Source: an uncultured Pseudomonadota bacterium (GTDB taxonomy: Bacteria > SAR324 > NAC60-12). From it: 7,820 bases of DNA. Numbering within the stretch: the stretch's first letter is position 1; each line of letters starts with the position of its first letter. Below, one piece after another: positions 1-6,636 of this stretch. The translations under genes and the position numbers were made by a program. Under the pieces are notes generated by a model. The model made no database searches. It had not been told where the DNA came from and saw nothing but the letters and a program-made list of their open reading frames with translations. The stretch is taken from the NCBI GenBank assembly GCA_913056375.1, contig CAJXNF010000118.1:1-7820 (forward strand). The letters run 5' to 3'.

Positions 1-325
1 TTGGTATAATATTGGCATCTTTCCATCCCTGCGACCCCGTGCATGCGTTGGCATTACCCGAATTAACCACCACAGCTTGGGCCTGAGATTTATTGGCTCT
101 TGGTATGCTTAATGTCACCGGTGCCGCGACAACCTGATTGGTCGTAAACATCCCTGCTACTGAGGCTGGCTTTGATGAGGTAATGACAGCCAGATCTCTT
201 TTCTTGCCTTTGTTAGATCCCTTTCCCGTGCCTAGTGTTTTGACGTCGCAAAAAACAGATCCTGTTTTGAATCCTAAAGGGGCACAGATAGAACCTTGAA
301 TGATTTTCCAATTTTTCTTTGCCAT
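1..325 (-). CDS. argJ: ArgJ, glutamate N-acetyltransferase/ornithine acetyltransferase, N-terminal part (cut by window edge)
   Basis: The minus-strand frame from the ATG at 323-325 is open to the left edge, giving 108 N-terminal residues of a protein of usually about 400. It begins MAKKNWKIIQGSICAPLGF and carries the ArgJ hallmark NSGNANACTG at residues 88-97, preceded by a run of valines. ArgJ transfers the acetyl group from N-acetylornithine to glutamate, closing the cyclic arginine pathway; some versions also use acetyl-CoA, which cannot be decided here. The self-cleavage site with its catalytic Thr lies beyond the window. The gene follows argC by 46 bases on the same strand, so the two are probably co-transcribed. 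No clear Shine-Dalgarno precedes the ATG; the start is chosen because the following residues match the family N-terminus. Family identity is confident. Confidence 0.93.
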   Translation of the reverse strand, partial: MAKKNWKIIQGSICAPLGFKTGSVFCDVKTLGTGKGSNKGKKRDLAVITSSKPASVAGMFTTNQVVAAPVTLSIPRANKSQAQAVVVNSGNANACTGSQGWKDANIIP

Positions 326-371
326 TTTTTTCAACGGGATGAGGTATCAAATTGGTGAGCTTCTTTAGTGT

Positions 372-1439
372 CTATATTAATCCAGTTGATTCTGGGTAAT
401 CGTTCATTACATTGAAAGATTGGACTGCCTGCCCTGCAGCCCCTTTTACTAGATTGTCCTCTGCTGACATTAGGACAAGTCGGCCAGTCCTTCTATCGAG
501 TTTCCAACCAAACTCAATGACATTTGTGCCGACTACATTCTTTGTATCTGGAAGACCTGAATTGCTAAGGTGTCTTACAAAAGTTGATTCAGAATAGTAA
601 TCCGAGTAAGTATCATTGAGGTTTTTTTCGAATTCAACAAATGACGACTCGGACCTTAGTTCCTGCTTTGGTGCCGCATATAAAGTCGTCAGAATGCCTC
701 TATTTACCGGAACAAGGTGAGGGGAAAATTGGATGGTTACTTTTTTCTTTGCAGCTTTTGACAATTCTTGTTCGATTTCAGATAGGTGCCTGTGCTTGGG
801 TATTCCATATGGGCGGAGGCTTTCATTACACTCTACATAAAGGTAAGGAATGGAGGCTTTTTTCCCGGCACCACTCACACCGCTTAAGCAGTCAGCGATT
901 ATAGAATCTGGATGGATCAATCCACGCTCTACCAGGGGTGTGGTAGGTATGAGAATGCTTGTTGGGTAGCACCCCGGAGAGGCGACAAGCCTAGCAGACT
1001 TTATGGATTCCTTATTGAGCTCGGTTAATCCATAAACGCTTTCATCTAAAAGCTCTGGCAGAGGGTGTTTGTGTTCGTAAAATTCCTCGTATGTTCGCGG
1101 GTCATCCAGCCTAAAATCCGCGCTGAGATCGATGACTTTCTTGCCTTGCCTGAGAAGGGAACCTGCATACTCATGAGCGACGCCATGAGGCAGAGCTAAG
1201 AAGAAGAGATCTGCGTGCTGTCCAAACTCGTCAGGGTGAGGTTCGACAAAATTCAATCCACTGTTTCCGGGGTAGTGGCTGAACCGGGGGAAAACTTCAG
1301 TCAGCTTTTGTCCTGAATATTGCCTGGATGTCGCAACTGAAAGCTCTACACCAGGGTGTCTGAGGAGGAGGTGCAAAAGCTCCTCTCCGGAATATCCAGA
1401 GGCACCAACTATTCCAACCTTCACTTTGGGTAAATTCAT
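372..1439 (-). CDS. argC: ArgC, N-acetyl-gamma-glutamyl-phosphate reductase
   Basis: This 355-residue protein is full length for the long ArgC type. It catalyses the NADPH-dependent reduction of N-acetylglutamyl phosphate to N-acetylglutamate semialdehyde, the third step of arginine synthesis, in the cytoplasm. Visible features are the N-terminal dinucleotide-binding loop GIVGASGYSGEE (residues 9-20), LALPHGVAHE (81-90), the active-site segment SPGCYPTS with nucleophilic Cys157, the His-rich segment PKHRH (214-218) containing the likely catalytic His, and the C-terminal SAEDNLVKGAAGQAVQ (325-340). The ATG at 1437-1439 is supported by the Rossmann strand starting directly after it; an AAAGG lies only two bases upstream, closer than ideal for a ribosome binding site. 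It precedes argJ in the same direction and is separated from upstream material by a strong terminator, so it should have its own promoter within 1440-1511, although I see no convincing boxes there. Confidence 0.97.
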   Translation of the reverse strand: MNLPKVKVGIVGASGYSGEELLHLLLRHPGVELSVATSRQYSGQKLTEVFPRFSHYPGNSGLNFVEPHPDEFGQHADLFFLALPHGVAHEYAGSLLRQGKKVIDLSADFRLDDPRTYEEFYEHKHPLPELLDESVYGLTELNKESIKSARLVASPGCYPTSILIPTTPLVERGLIHPDSIIADCLSGVSGAGKKASIPYLYVECNESLRPYGIPKHRHLSEIEQELSKAAKKKVTIQFSPHLVPVNRGILTTLYAAPKQELRSESSFVEFEKNLNDTYSDYYSESTFVRHLSNSGLPDTKNVVGTNVIEFGWKLDRRTGRLVLMSAEDNLVKGAAGQAVQSFNVMNDYPESTGLI

Positions 1440-1511
1440 AACCTTTTATCGGGTTGCTTTATGATTGATTTTGGCAAAAAACGAATCTTCCGCCCCAATT
1501 CCAAAATAGTG

Positions 1512-1548
1512 GAAAACAAAAAACCCCGCAGCCTGTCTTCTGCGGGGT
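1512..1548 (-). terminator. Rho-independent terminator after the rpsI tail
   Basis: A perfect 8-bp stem, CCCCGCAG at 1524-1531 and CTGCGGGG at 1540-1547, encloses an 8-base loop. Read on the minus strand it is followed directly by TTTTTTGTTTT, the classical U-tract (plus-strand bases 1513-1523). It lies about 25 bases past the stop codon of the S9 fragment and ahead of argC, so it would end transcription coming from the right and insulate argC. The plus-strand side lacks a U-tract, so the element is one-directional. Confidence 0.9.
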
Positions 1549-1572
1549 AAATTCCTGATAGAAAACAGCGGG

Positions 1573-1701
1573 TTAACGTTTGCTGAACTGGAAACGCTTA
1601 CGGGCACCCGGCTGACCATATTTCTTACGCTCCTTGGCTCTCGGGTCACGAGTAAGGTAACCCTCGGTTTTGAGGAGTGGCCTTAGGTTTTCGTCAAATT
1701 C
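1573..1701 (-). pseudogene. rpsI: 3' remnant of rpsI (ribosomal protein S9, last 42 residues)
   Basis: Starting at Glu encoded by 1699-1701, the minus strand encodes EFDENLRPLL, then GYLTRDPRAKERKKYG, and ends RKRFQFSKR before TAA at 1573-1575. These are the conserved C-terminal helix, TRDPR/ERKKYG block and terminal SKR tail of 30S protein S9, whose tail reaches the P-site tRNA. The whole protein is normally about 130 residues, so some two thirds are missing. The frame stays open upstream to 1761 (19-20 more codons) but that stretch does not read as S9 and has no proper start. The retained part has no frameshift or stop, and its own terminator follows, so the truncation looks recent or the junction is an assembly artefact. 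An intact copy must exist elsewhere because S9 is normally needed for growth. Identity of the tail is confident; that it is non-functional is inference. Confidence 0.85.
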
Positions 1702-1991
1702 ATCGAAAAAAAGGCTATTACCGAGATCCCCCAGGAAATGCTCTGGTATTGAGCAAAGCAACCTTTTAGCTGGCTATCAAAGTGACTGGCAGGGCAACTT
1801 TCCAAAGCTAAGGCTTCATGAAATTGAAGGGCACAAATGTATGTGTCTCATTGAACTAAGAACTAAAATTCAAAGTCTTTGCTTTGATCTCCACAGCACA
1901 TTCTTCAAACACTTAGTAATTCAAAAGGTCCTGTATAGAGTAGCTTAGGATTTGAGAATTCCGAACCTGACTCAGATCTTTGTAAGCCATC
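1702..1991. other. Intergenic stretch between the rpsI remnant and the AEC permease gene; no gene supported
   Basis: About 290 bases carry no convincing gene on either strand. In a minus-strand frame different from that of the S9 tail, positions 1722-1781 read FDSQLKG, then further residues ending in GIS, which faintly resembles the S9 segment FD...KGGG...RHGIS. Alignment would need several gaps, so this may be decayed rpsI or chance. No terminator with a U-tract was found after the permease stop. Confidence 0.4.
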
Positions 1992-2993
1992 CTAAATTAT
2001 AGACAGGAGGATTGTCAGGGTAAACACGCCAAGTATTGTTGAAAGCAGAACAGAGGTTGTCACGAAATCAGGAACGAGATCGTACTCAATTGCGATGATG
2101 GCTGCAAGAATTGCTGTCGGCATAGCTGCTTGCAAAATTCCTATATTTTTCTCCAGTTCACCCAATGGAAAAAGGAATGCCAACCCAAACGCAAGCAATG
2201 GGGCCAGTAGCAACCTCAGCCCACATGCTATCCAGGTGTCTACGTTCAATTCTAATTTCTGGACGCTAGATAGTTGAACCCCAAGGGTCACAATCATTGT
2301 TGGGATCATAGCCTGTCCCAACAAACCTGTAAGCCGATCTACGGAGAGTGGAACCTCCCAACGTGTCGCAGCAAAAATAGCTGCAGGGGGAAGGGCAAGC
2401 AGGGCTGGAGTTTTTAGTACGCTCGTAACTGCCGACAAACTACCTTTGCGAACCCATCCAGCGACCCCAACCCCAATGACAAATGACGTAACTAAGATTG
2501 AAAGAAAATAGACAGTTGCCGGGACTTTCGATACTTCGCCGAATCGAAAATCCAACAAAGAAAGCCCAAAGTTCCCAACATTGCCAAAAATAGATATCAA
2601 TACAAAGGCGGCAATGACTTCACGTGATCTTCCCAAGATTTTACCAACAATAACTGCCCCGATGGCTACCATTATATGGGTCAAAACACTGTACCCTACC
2701 ATCGTCAACGTCGTTGACAGAGGAACCGAAGATTGGCTGATAACATTGAAAACAAAGGCAGGGATTAAAATGAAGTAGGCATAGCGAGTCATTGTTTTTG
2801 CCTGCAATCCCAGCAATGGGCCTGTAAAATAACCTATGGCTACAAGTGCAAAAACTGGTAGAACAACATTCAAGAAAACTTGGAAAGTACCCAAGAACCA
2901 AATCATCTCCAGCAACAAAATCAATGCGATGAAAGCTCCAAGGACACTCTTAGAAAAATGAAAAGGTAATTTCGACTGGGGAATTTTCATCAT
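1992..2993 (-). CDS. AEC (auxin efflux carrier) family permease
   Basis: This 333-residue, very hydrophobic protein belongs to the AEC branch of the bile/arsenite/riboflavin transporter superfamily, inner-membrane carriers that move small organic anions or auxin-like compounds; the substrate cannot be inferred. About ten membrane segments are visible, roughly at 17-36, 38-58, 70-86, 97-118, 127-146, 160-180, 194-210, 225-242, 256-276, 284-302 and 312-332. Family-typical sites are LPVFALVAIGYFTG (45-58), GNVGNFGLSLL (137-147) and QAAMPTAILAAIIAIEYD (288-305). The usual AEC start lies near residue 38, so the first 30-odd residues form an extra hydrophobic extension, or translation starts later, for example at Met30 (2904-2906). 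Neither ATG has a good Shine-Dalgarno at normal spacing. The gene lies 104 bases downstream of rlmI on the same strand and has a possible promoter of its own. Confidence 0.9.
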   Translation of the reverse strand: MMKIPQSKLPFHFSKSVLGAFIALILLLEMIWFLGTFQVFLNVVLPVFALVAIGYFTGPLLGLQAKTMTRYAYFILIPAFVFNVISQSSVPLSTTLTMVGYSVLTHIMVAIGAVIVGKILGRSREVIAAFVLISIFGNVGNFGLSLLDFRFGEVSKVPATVYFLSILVTSFVIGVGVAGWVRKGSLSAVTSVLKTPALLALPPAAIFAATRWEVPLSVDRLTGLLGQAMIPTMIVTLGVQLSSVQKLELNVDTWIACGLRLLLAPLLAFGLAFLFPLGELEKNIGILQAAMPTAILAAIIAIEYDLVPDFVTTSVLLSTILGVFTLTILLSII

Positions 2994-3052
2994 GATGAGT
3001 GAAGACTTGAACTGAGACGATTTTTTATGATTTCAATTCTTTAGCGTTTCGC

Positions 3053-3081
3053 AAAATAAAAAATGAGAGGGGCTATTTCAA
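3053..3081 (-). promoter_or_regulatory. Possible sigma70-type promoter for the AEC permease gene
   Basis: On the minus strand TTGAAA (3076-3081, five of six matches to TTGACA) is separated by 17 bases from TATTTT (3053-3058, four of six matches to TATAAT). It sits just past the rlmI stop and about 60 bases before the permease start. The region is AT-rich, so chance matches are likely. Confidence 0.3.
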
Positions 3082-3097
3082 TAGTCTGCTTACTGGA

Positions 3098-4300
3098 TTA
3101 AGAGCGCTTTTGAAGCAGTACACCCTTCAGGTACTCACCTTCTGGAAAAGAAAGTAATTTGGGATGATCTTGATCTGCAGAAAAGTTATTATGAATGGAA
3201 AAGTCTTGCCGGGCATCCTCTGCACTACTTGCCAAAATCTTTTTGAATAATTCGGGACTGATTGCACTTGAGCAACTAAAGGTGGCCAATAATCCTCCTT
3301 CATTCAGAAGTTTCATCGCGAGCAAATTGATGTCTTTGTAGGCTCGTGAAGCTTTTTCAACATTCTGCTTTGTAGGGGCAAATTTTGGTGGATCGAGAAT
3401 AATTAGGTCAAAATTCCTTCCTTGGTCTCGAAATTTTCTAAGAGATGCAAAGACATCTGCTTCTATCCACTCTGTTTTTTCTTCTGGCAGCCCATTTGTT
3501 TTTGTATTCAGTTTTGCCATTTGCAACGCTTGTCCAGAGCTATCAATGGAAGTTACAAACCTTGCCCCGCCACGCAATGCATTAAGGCTGAATCCACCCG
3601 TATAACAAAAACAGTTTAGGACCTCTTTGTTGTGCGAAATTTCTTGAATTTTGGCTCGGTTAGCACGCTGATCTAGGTAAAATCCTGTTTTTTGGCCATT
3701 TTCAACATCAATGTAGTACTCAAGCCCATGTTCCTGAATTGAACAATTGGGAGGCAACTCTCCTAGAATTGCGCCACACTGTCTTTCAAGTCCTTCTAAT
3801 TTACGTACCTCTGCATCAGATCTCTCAAAAACACACTCTAATCCTGTCAGCTTAATCAATTGTTGGATCAATATCTCTCTCCAATACTCCATACCGACAG
3901 ATAAGATTTGTAGTACAAGGACCTGATTGTATTGATCGACGATGAGACCTGGCAAGCCATCAGCCTCACCATGAACTAGACGTTTTGCATTGCTAGCCAG
4001 ATCGCTGGAACTTCGATTGGATAAAGCCTTCTGCAATCTAAAATGAATAAAATTTTCATCAATTTGATCCTGTTCCTTAAAGCTCCAAAAACGTAATCGA
4101 ATTTGAGATTTTGGACTCCACGCAGCAAATCCAAGGAATTTTCCAGATGATGACTCTACCCTAACAGTTTGACCGGGTTGATTTGTATCCACTTCAGATT
4201 CCACAGCACCAGAGAACACCCACGGGTGTCTTCGATGAACAGATTTTTCACGACCTGGTTTTAGACGAATAACTGGAATGGAAGTTGATTTAGGTTTCAT
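3098..4300 (-). CDS. rlmI: RlmI-type class I SAM-dependent 23S rRNA (cytosine-C5) methyltransferase
   Basis: The product closely follows E. coli RlmI, which makes m5C at position 1962 of 23S rRNA. From the ATG at 4298-4300 it has 400 residues, against 396 in E. coli. It starts with a PUA RNA-binding domain (LKPGREKSVHRRHPWVFSG, residues about 13-31). A central part carries GEADGLPG and SDAEVRKLEG, then GQKTGFYLDQR (about 202-212). The Rossmann methyltransferase domain follows, with the SAM site NCFCYTGGFSLNAL (about 229-242), the motif-IV segment LDPPKFAP (about 302-309) and the catalytic-cysteine segment TFSCSS (Cys about 343). The frame continues upstream to a TTG at 4343-4345, with GGAG two bases before it, adding 15 residues; the ATG is preferred because it fits the family N-terminus, though it lacks a Shine-Dalgarno. 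It is divergent from the PAP2 gene and lies upstream of the permease. The site specificity is inferred by similarity. Confidence 0.93.
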   Translation of the reverse strand: MKPKSTSIPVIRLKPGREKSVHRRHPWVFSGAVESEVDTNQPGQTVRVESSSGKFLGFAAWSPKSQIRLRFWSFKEQDQIDENFIHFRLQKALSNRSSSDLASNAKRLVHGEADGLPGLIVDQYNQVLVLQILSVGMEYWREILIQQLIKLTGLECVFERSDAEVRKLEGLERQCGAILGELPPNCSIQEHGLEYYIDVENGQKTGFYLDQRANRAKIQEISHNKEVLNCFCYTGGFSLNALRGGARFVTSIDSSGQALQMAKLNTKTNGLPEEKTEWIEADVFASLRKFRDQGRNFDLIILDPPKFAPTKQNVEKASRAYKDINLLAMKLLNEGGLLATFSCSSAISPELFKKILASSAEDARQDFSIHNNFSADQDHPKLLSFPEGEYLKGVLLQKRS

Positions 4301-4345
4301 GAATTTATCTGAAAAGTTATTGTCGTTTGCTTTAGTCAGGAACAA

Positions 4346-4475
4346 ATCTCCAAAAATTGCACCTGTGAACTAAAAAATCCTAGGTCATTGATTGGATTAG
4401 TGCGGCTTAGCGAATCAAAAATCTTTGGTGCTTGAATCACCTGCAATCTTAACGCATTGATGACGCAAGTTTGGA
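4346..4475. promoter_or_regulatory. Divergent intergenic region between rlmI and the PAP2 gene
   Basis: About 130-175 bases separate two genes that are read outward, so both must be transcribed from promoters here or nearby. I do not see a convincing -35/-10 pair for either direction, nor an operator-like palindrome; the call rests on the gene arrangement alone. Confidence 0.4.
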
Positions 4476-5492
4476 ATGGATCCCCAACGTAAGCGATATT
4501 ATTGGATTGGAGCAATCCTACTAACACTATGGTTAGCGGTATGGCTCACAGCAACTCTTGTCTGGAACCGGCTTGATGCAGACAGATTGATCATCCGTCA
4601 AATCTGGTCACCAGAAACAGGATGGTCACTCGGTGATGCCCAGCCTTGGCGATTCCTCTATGAATTCGGAACAATTCCAGCCTTTGCACTTACCTTTATT
4701 AGTCTACTTGCTTGGTATCGATCCCTCCAATCCCCAAAATGGATCCGCTTTCGTCGCTACTTTCTGCTCTACAGCTTAACCTCAATTGTAGGGGCAGGCC
4801 TAATCGTTAATGCACTTTTAAAAGAATATACTGGGAGACCTCGTCCTAGAGAGGTCGTAGAATTTGGGGGTAATTGGGAATATCGGGCTGCTTTGGAACT
4901 TGGCATACCAGGTCAGGGCCAGTCCTTTCCATGTGGACATTGCACAATGGGATTCATCTTTGCCTCGGGTGTCATGTTCTGGAGCTACTCTCCTCCAGTA
5001 GCCATCGGATCTTTGGCACTGGGATTAGGGTATGGCACGCTGATGAGTACAGCCAGACTCCTCCAAGGTGCTCACTACGTAAGTGATGCTTTTTGGTCTT
5101 TGGGGGTGATGGGTGCGACATTTATCAGTTTTTACTTTTTCGTCCTTCAACCTCCACTATCTGATAGCGTTCTTGTTCGAAAAATTAGTAATCGGACTAA
5201 ATGGCGCTTACGAATAGGGATAGCTGCTTGCCTCATTTTGATAACTGTCCTCTATTCAACACGACGCCCTTTTTTCAAGGAACATCAAAGAATAGTAAGT
5301 TTGTCCTTGGAAGCTCAGCACATTGAGCTTGTTACGAATGTTCCGGCTGAAAATTGGGACGTTGAATTTACAAATGTTGATCACCTGATCATGGATCTTC
5401 AGGCAAATGGCTTTGCGTTTCCTGCATCACAACATGATCTTGATGTTGGAACGGAACTGTCTTCTGAAGGAATCATGCAGATCCTAATGTAG
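4476..5492 (+). CDS. PAP2-family integral membrane phosphatase
   Basis: This 338-residue protein has the three PAP2 phosphatase motifs: KEYTGRPRP (Lys116, Arg123, Pro124), FPCGH (151-155, His155) and ARLLQGAHYVSD (Arg194, His200, Asp204). Such enzymes remove phosphate from lipids (undecaprenyl pyrophosphate, phosphatidic acid, phosphatidylglycerol phosphate, lipid A) at the outer face of the inner membrane; which one applies here cannot be told. Membrane helices lie at roughly 10-30, 62-81, 96-115, 157-172, 174-190, 205-225 and 246-261. The usual Ser of PSGH is Cys153, and the third motif begins with Ala instead of Ser. After the last helix comes a soluble tail of about 75 residues (264-338) that I do not recognise and that is not part of the core PAP2 fold. 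The ATG at 4476 is the first in frame after an upstream TGA at 4461; the Shine-Dalgarno is poor. Confidence 0.9.
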   Translation: MDPQRKRYYWIGAILLTLWLAVWLTATLVWNRLDADRLIIRQIWSPETGWSLGDAQPWRFLYEFGTIPAFALTFISLLAWYRSLQSPKWIRFRRYFLLYSLTSIVGAGLIVNALLKEYTGRPRPREVVEFGGNWEYRAALELGIPGQGQSFPCGHCTMGFIFASGVMFWSYSPPVAIGSLALGLGYGTLMSTARLLQGAHYVSDAFWSLGVMGATFISFYFFVLQPPLSDSVLVRKISNRTKWRLRIGIAACLILITVLYSTRRPFFKEHQRIVSLSLEAQHIELVTNVPAENWDVEFTNVDHLIMDLQANGFAFPASQHDLDVGTELSSEGIMQILM

Positions 5493-5537
5493 AGTAAGAG
5501 GTTTGATTACTTTACTGAGCTACACTAAGGTCTGGCA

Positions 5538-5594
5538 ATGAAAGTTCCAGTGCGTTTTCAGCACCGTCTATCTCTGACTCCCCTACCTCCCTGA
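5538..5594 (+). CDS. Possible 18-codon leader ORF translationally coupled to the next gene
   Basis: The ATG at 5538-5540 is preceded by TAAGG with 7 bases of spacing, the best ribosome binding site in this stretch. The frame encodes MKVPVRFQHRLSLTPLPP and ends with TGA at 5592-5594, whose last base is the first base of the ATG of the following membrane protein (TGATG). The downstream ATG has no Shine-Dalgarno of its own, so re-initiation after this mini-ORF is a plausible way to translate it. The peptide has no recognised family and no run of one amino acid typical of attenuator leaders; it ends in a Pro-rich stretch (Pro-Leu-Pro-Pro-stop) that could slow termination. Arrangement is seen in the sequence; function is inference. 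Confidence 0.4.
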   Translation: MKVPVRFQHRLSLTPLPP

Positions 5595-6475
5595 TGCATC
5601 GACTTATCCAAATCCTGGTAGTTGATTCGATCCGCGACCTGATTCGCTACAAATCTTTTTTTCTGCTGGTTGCTCTTCTGCTCATAGCTGACAGAGTCCT
5701 ACGAAGCTATGTAAAGATTCGGCCGGAAGGCTTCGAATTCCCAAGCTCAAGAGAACTTGGAATTGCTGCTGATTGGCTATTTCTTCAAGCTCCAAATTTG
5801 GTAAGTGAATGGCTGTTGGACTGGCGAACGCTACTGATTGGTGGCTGTCTGTTTGCCGCTAAACAATTGACTTCAATGTGGCCGACCATGGACATGCGTA
5901 AAATGCATCGTGCAGAAGGAGGCAGGTGGCGCATTTTGAAATCGCTACAAAGCTTGCGTTGGTCACAGTTCGCCTGGGATGCTTGCGCCGTAGGAATGGT
6001 AGTTGGTATTGGAGGGGTTTGGGCTGGAGCTGGCTGGATAATTGGTCGGGAAATTTGGATTCAGAGTAGCTCACCTTTGAGTATTTTGATCCCAGCAGGA
6101 ATGGTAGGAGTGGTTTGGCCCTTAGGAATGGCAGGATTTTCATATTCCTCAAAACTAGCGGTCTTGAGCAATGGCTTTCCAACCAAATTGAAGCTTTTTT
6201 CAGAACTTCTGAAGAGTAGACGAGTTTTTTGGTACTCTTGGCTCTTCTATCTCGCAAGAATCCTAATCTCATTGCTCTTCGTTTTGCTGATTCCAATTCT
6301 CTCACTACTGACAGTTGAAAATTTCTTTATTCGAATTTTGATCGCTTCCATTTCTGCCGCACCTGCATACTCCTATGTAAAAATGGCTTCATTCAAATTC
6401 TTCCTTGAAGTCTACCGTCCCTACCCTGAAGTGGTCTCGGAATACCAGAGCTACTACTCTAGACACTTTGGGTGA
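5594..6475 (+). CDS. Unrecognised multi-pass membrane protein
   Basis: I do not recognise this 293-residue protein. It has hydrophobic segments at roughly 20-36, 76-90, 130-151, 162-182, 213-240 and 245-264, suggesting about six membrane passes. A stretch rich in basic residues lies between the second and third (102-124, with MRKMHRAEGGRWR), and Lys/Arg-rich segments also occur around 197-210, as expected for cytoplasmic loops. The C-terminus is polar and rich in Tyr (274-289). There is no signal peptide, Walker motif, catalytic signature or transporter motif that I can name. It follows the PAP2 phosphatase by 101 bases in the same direction, so a shared transcript and a role at the membrane are possible. 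The ATG at 5594 overlaps the stop of a mini-ORF and has no ribosome binding site of its own. A stop follows at 6473-6475. Confidence 0.8.
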   Translation: MHRLIQILVVDSIRDLIRYKSFFLLVALLLIADRVLRSYVKIRPEGFEFPSSRELGIAADWLFLQAPNLVSEWLLDWRTLLIGGCLFAAKQLTSMWPTMDMRKMHRAEGGRWRILKSLQSLRWSQFAWDACAVGMVVGIGGVWAGAGWIIGREIWIQSSSPLSILIPAGMVGVVWPLGMAGFSYSSKLAVLSNGFPTKLKLFSELLKSRRVFWYSWLFYLARILISLLFVLLIPILSLLTVENFFIRILIASISAAPAYSYVKMASFKFFLEVYRPYPEVVSEYQSYYSRHFG

Positions 6476-6591
6476 AGTGCCTGGAATTCAAATTATCTAT
6501 CTACCAAAAACTTTTTCTTTTGAAGAACTTATTTCCTCTGCTTGTTTGGGCATTTAGATTTCCCATTTAAAAACCATGATGCCAAAAGCGG

Positions 6592-6621
6592 TTGACTCAT
6601 TGAATTCCTAGCAAATATTCT
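6592..6621 (+). promoter_or_regulatory. Possible sigma70-type promoter boxes
   Basis: TTGACT (6592-6597, five of six to consensus) is followed after 18 bases by TATTCT (6616-6621, four of six). It would start transcription near 6628, just before the hairpin at 6638-6651, which makes its role for the aminotransferase gene doubtful unless that hairpin is read through or regulated. Confidence 0.25.
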
Positions 6622-6636
6622 TTTTGATTTTCAAAT

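Noticed and set aside
412..904. Plus-strand open frames inside argC
   Set aside because: They are antisense shadows of a confidently identified full-length gene.
1670..1948. Plus-strand open frame of 92 codons
   Set aside because: Its first part is the antisense of the conserved S9 tail, it matches no family I know, and it has no ribosome binding site.
3082..3097. CTATT/AATAG inverted repeat just past rlmI (about 3073-3084) as a terminator
   Set aside because: The loop would be two bases, the stem is AT-rich and the T-rich stretch is not adjacent.
4336..4527. Minus-strand open frame across the rlmI/PAP2 intergenic region
   Set aside because: It overlaps the starts of both neighbours in other frames, has no recognisable motif and looks like chance.
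5859..6305. Minus-strand frame of 148 codons inside the membrane protein gene
   Set aside because: The plus-strand frame has clear membrane-protein composition, while the minus frame is Ser/Arg/Leu-rich as expected from an antisense of hydrophobic codons.
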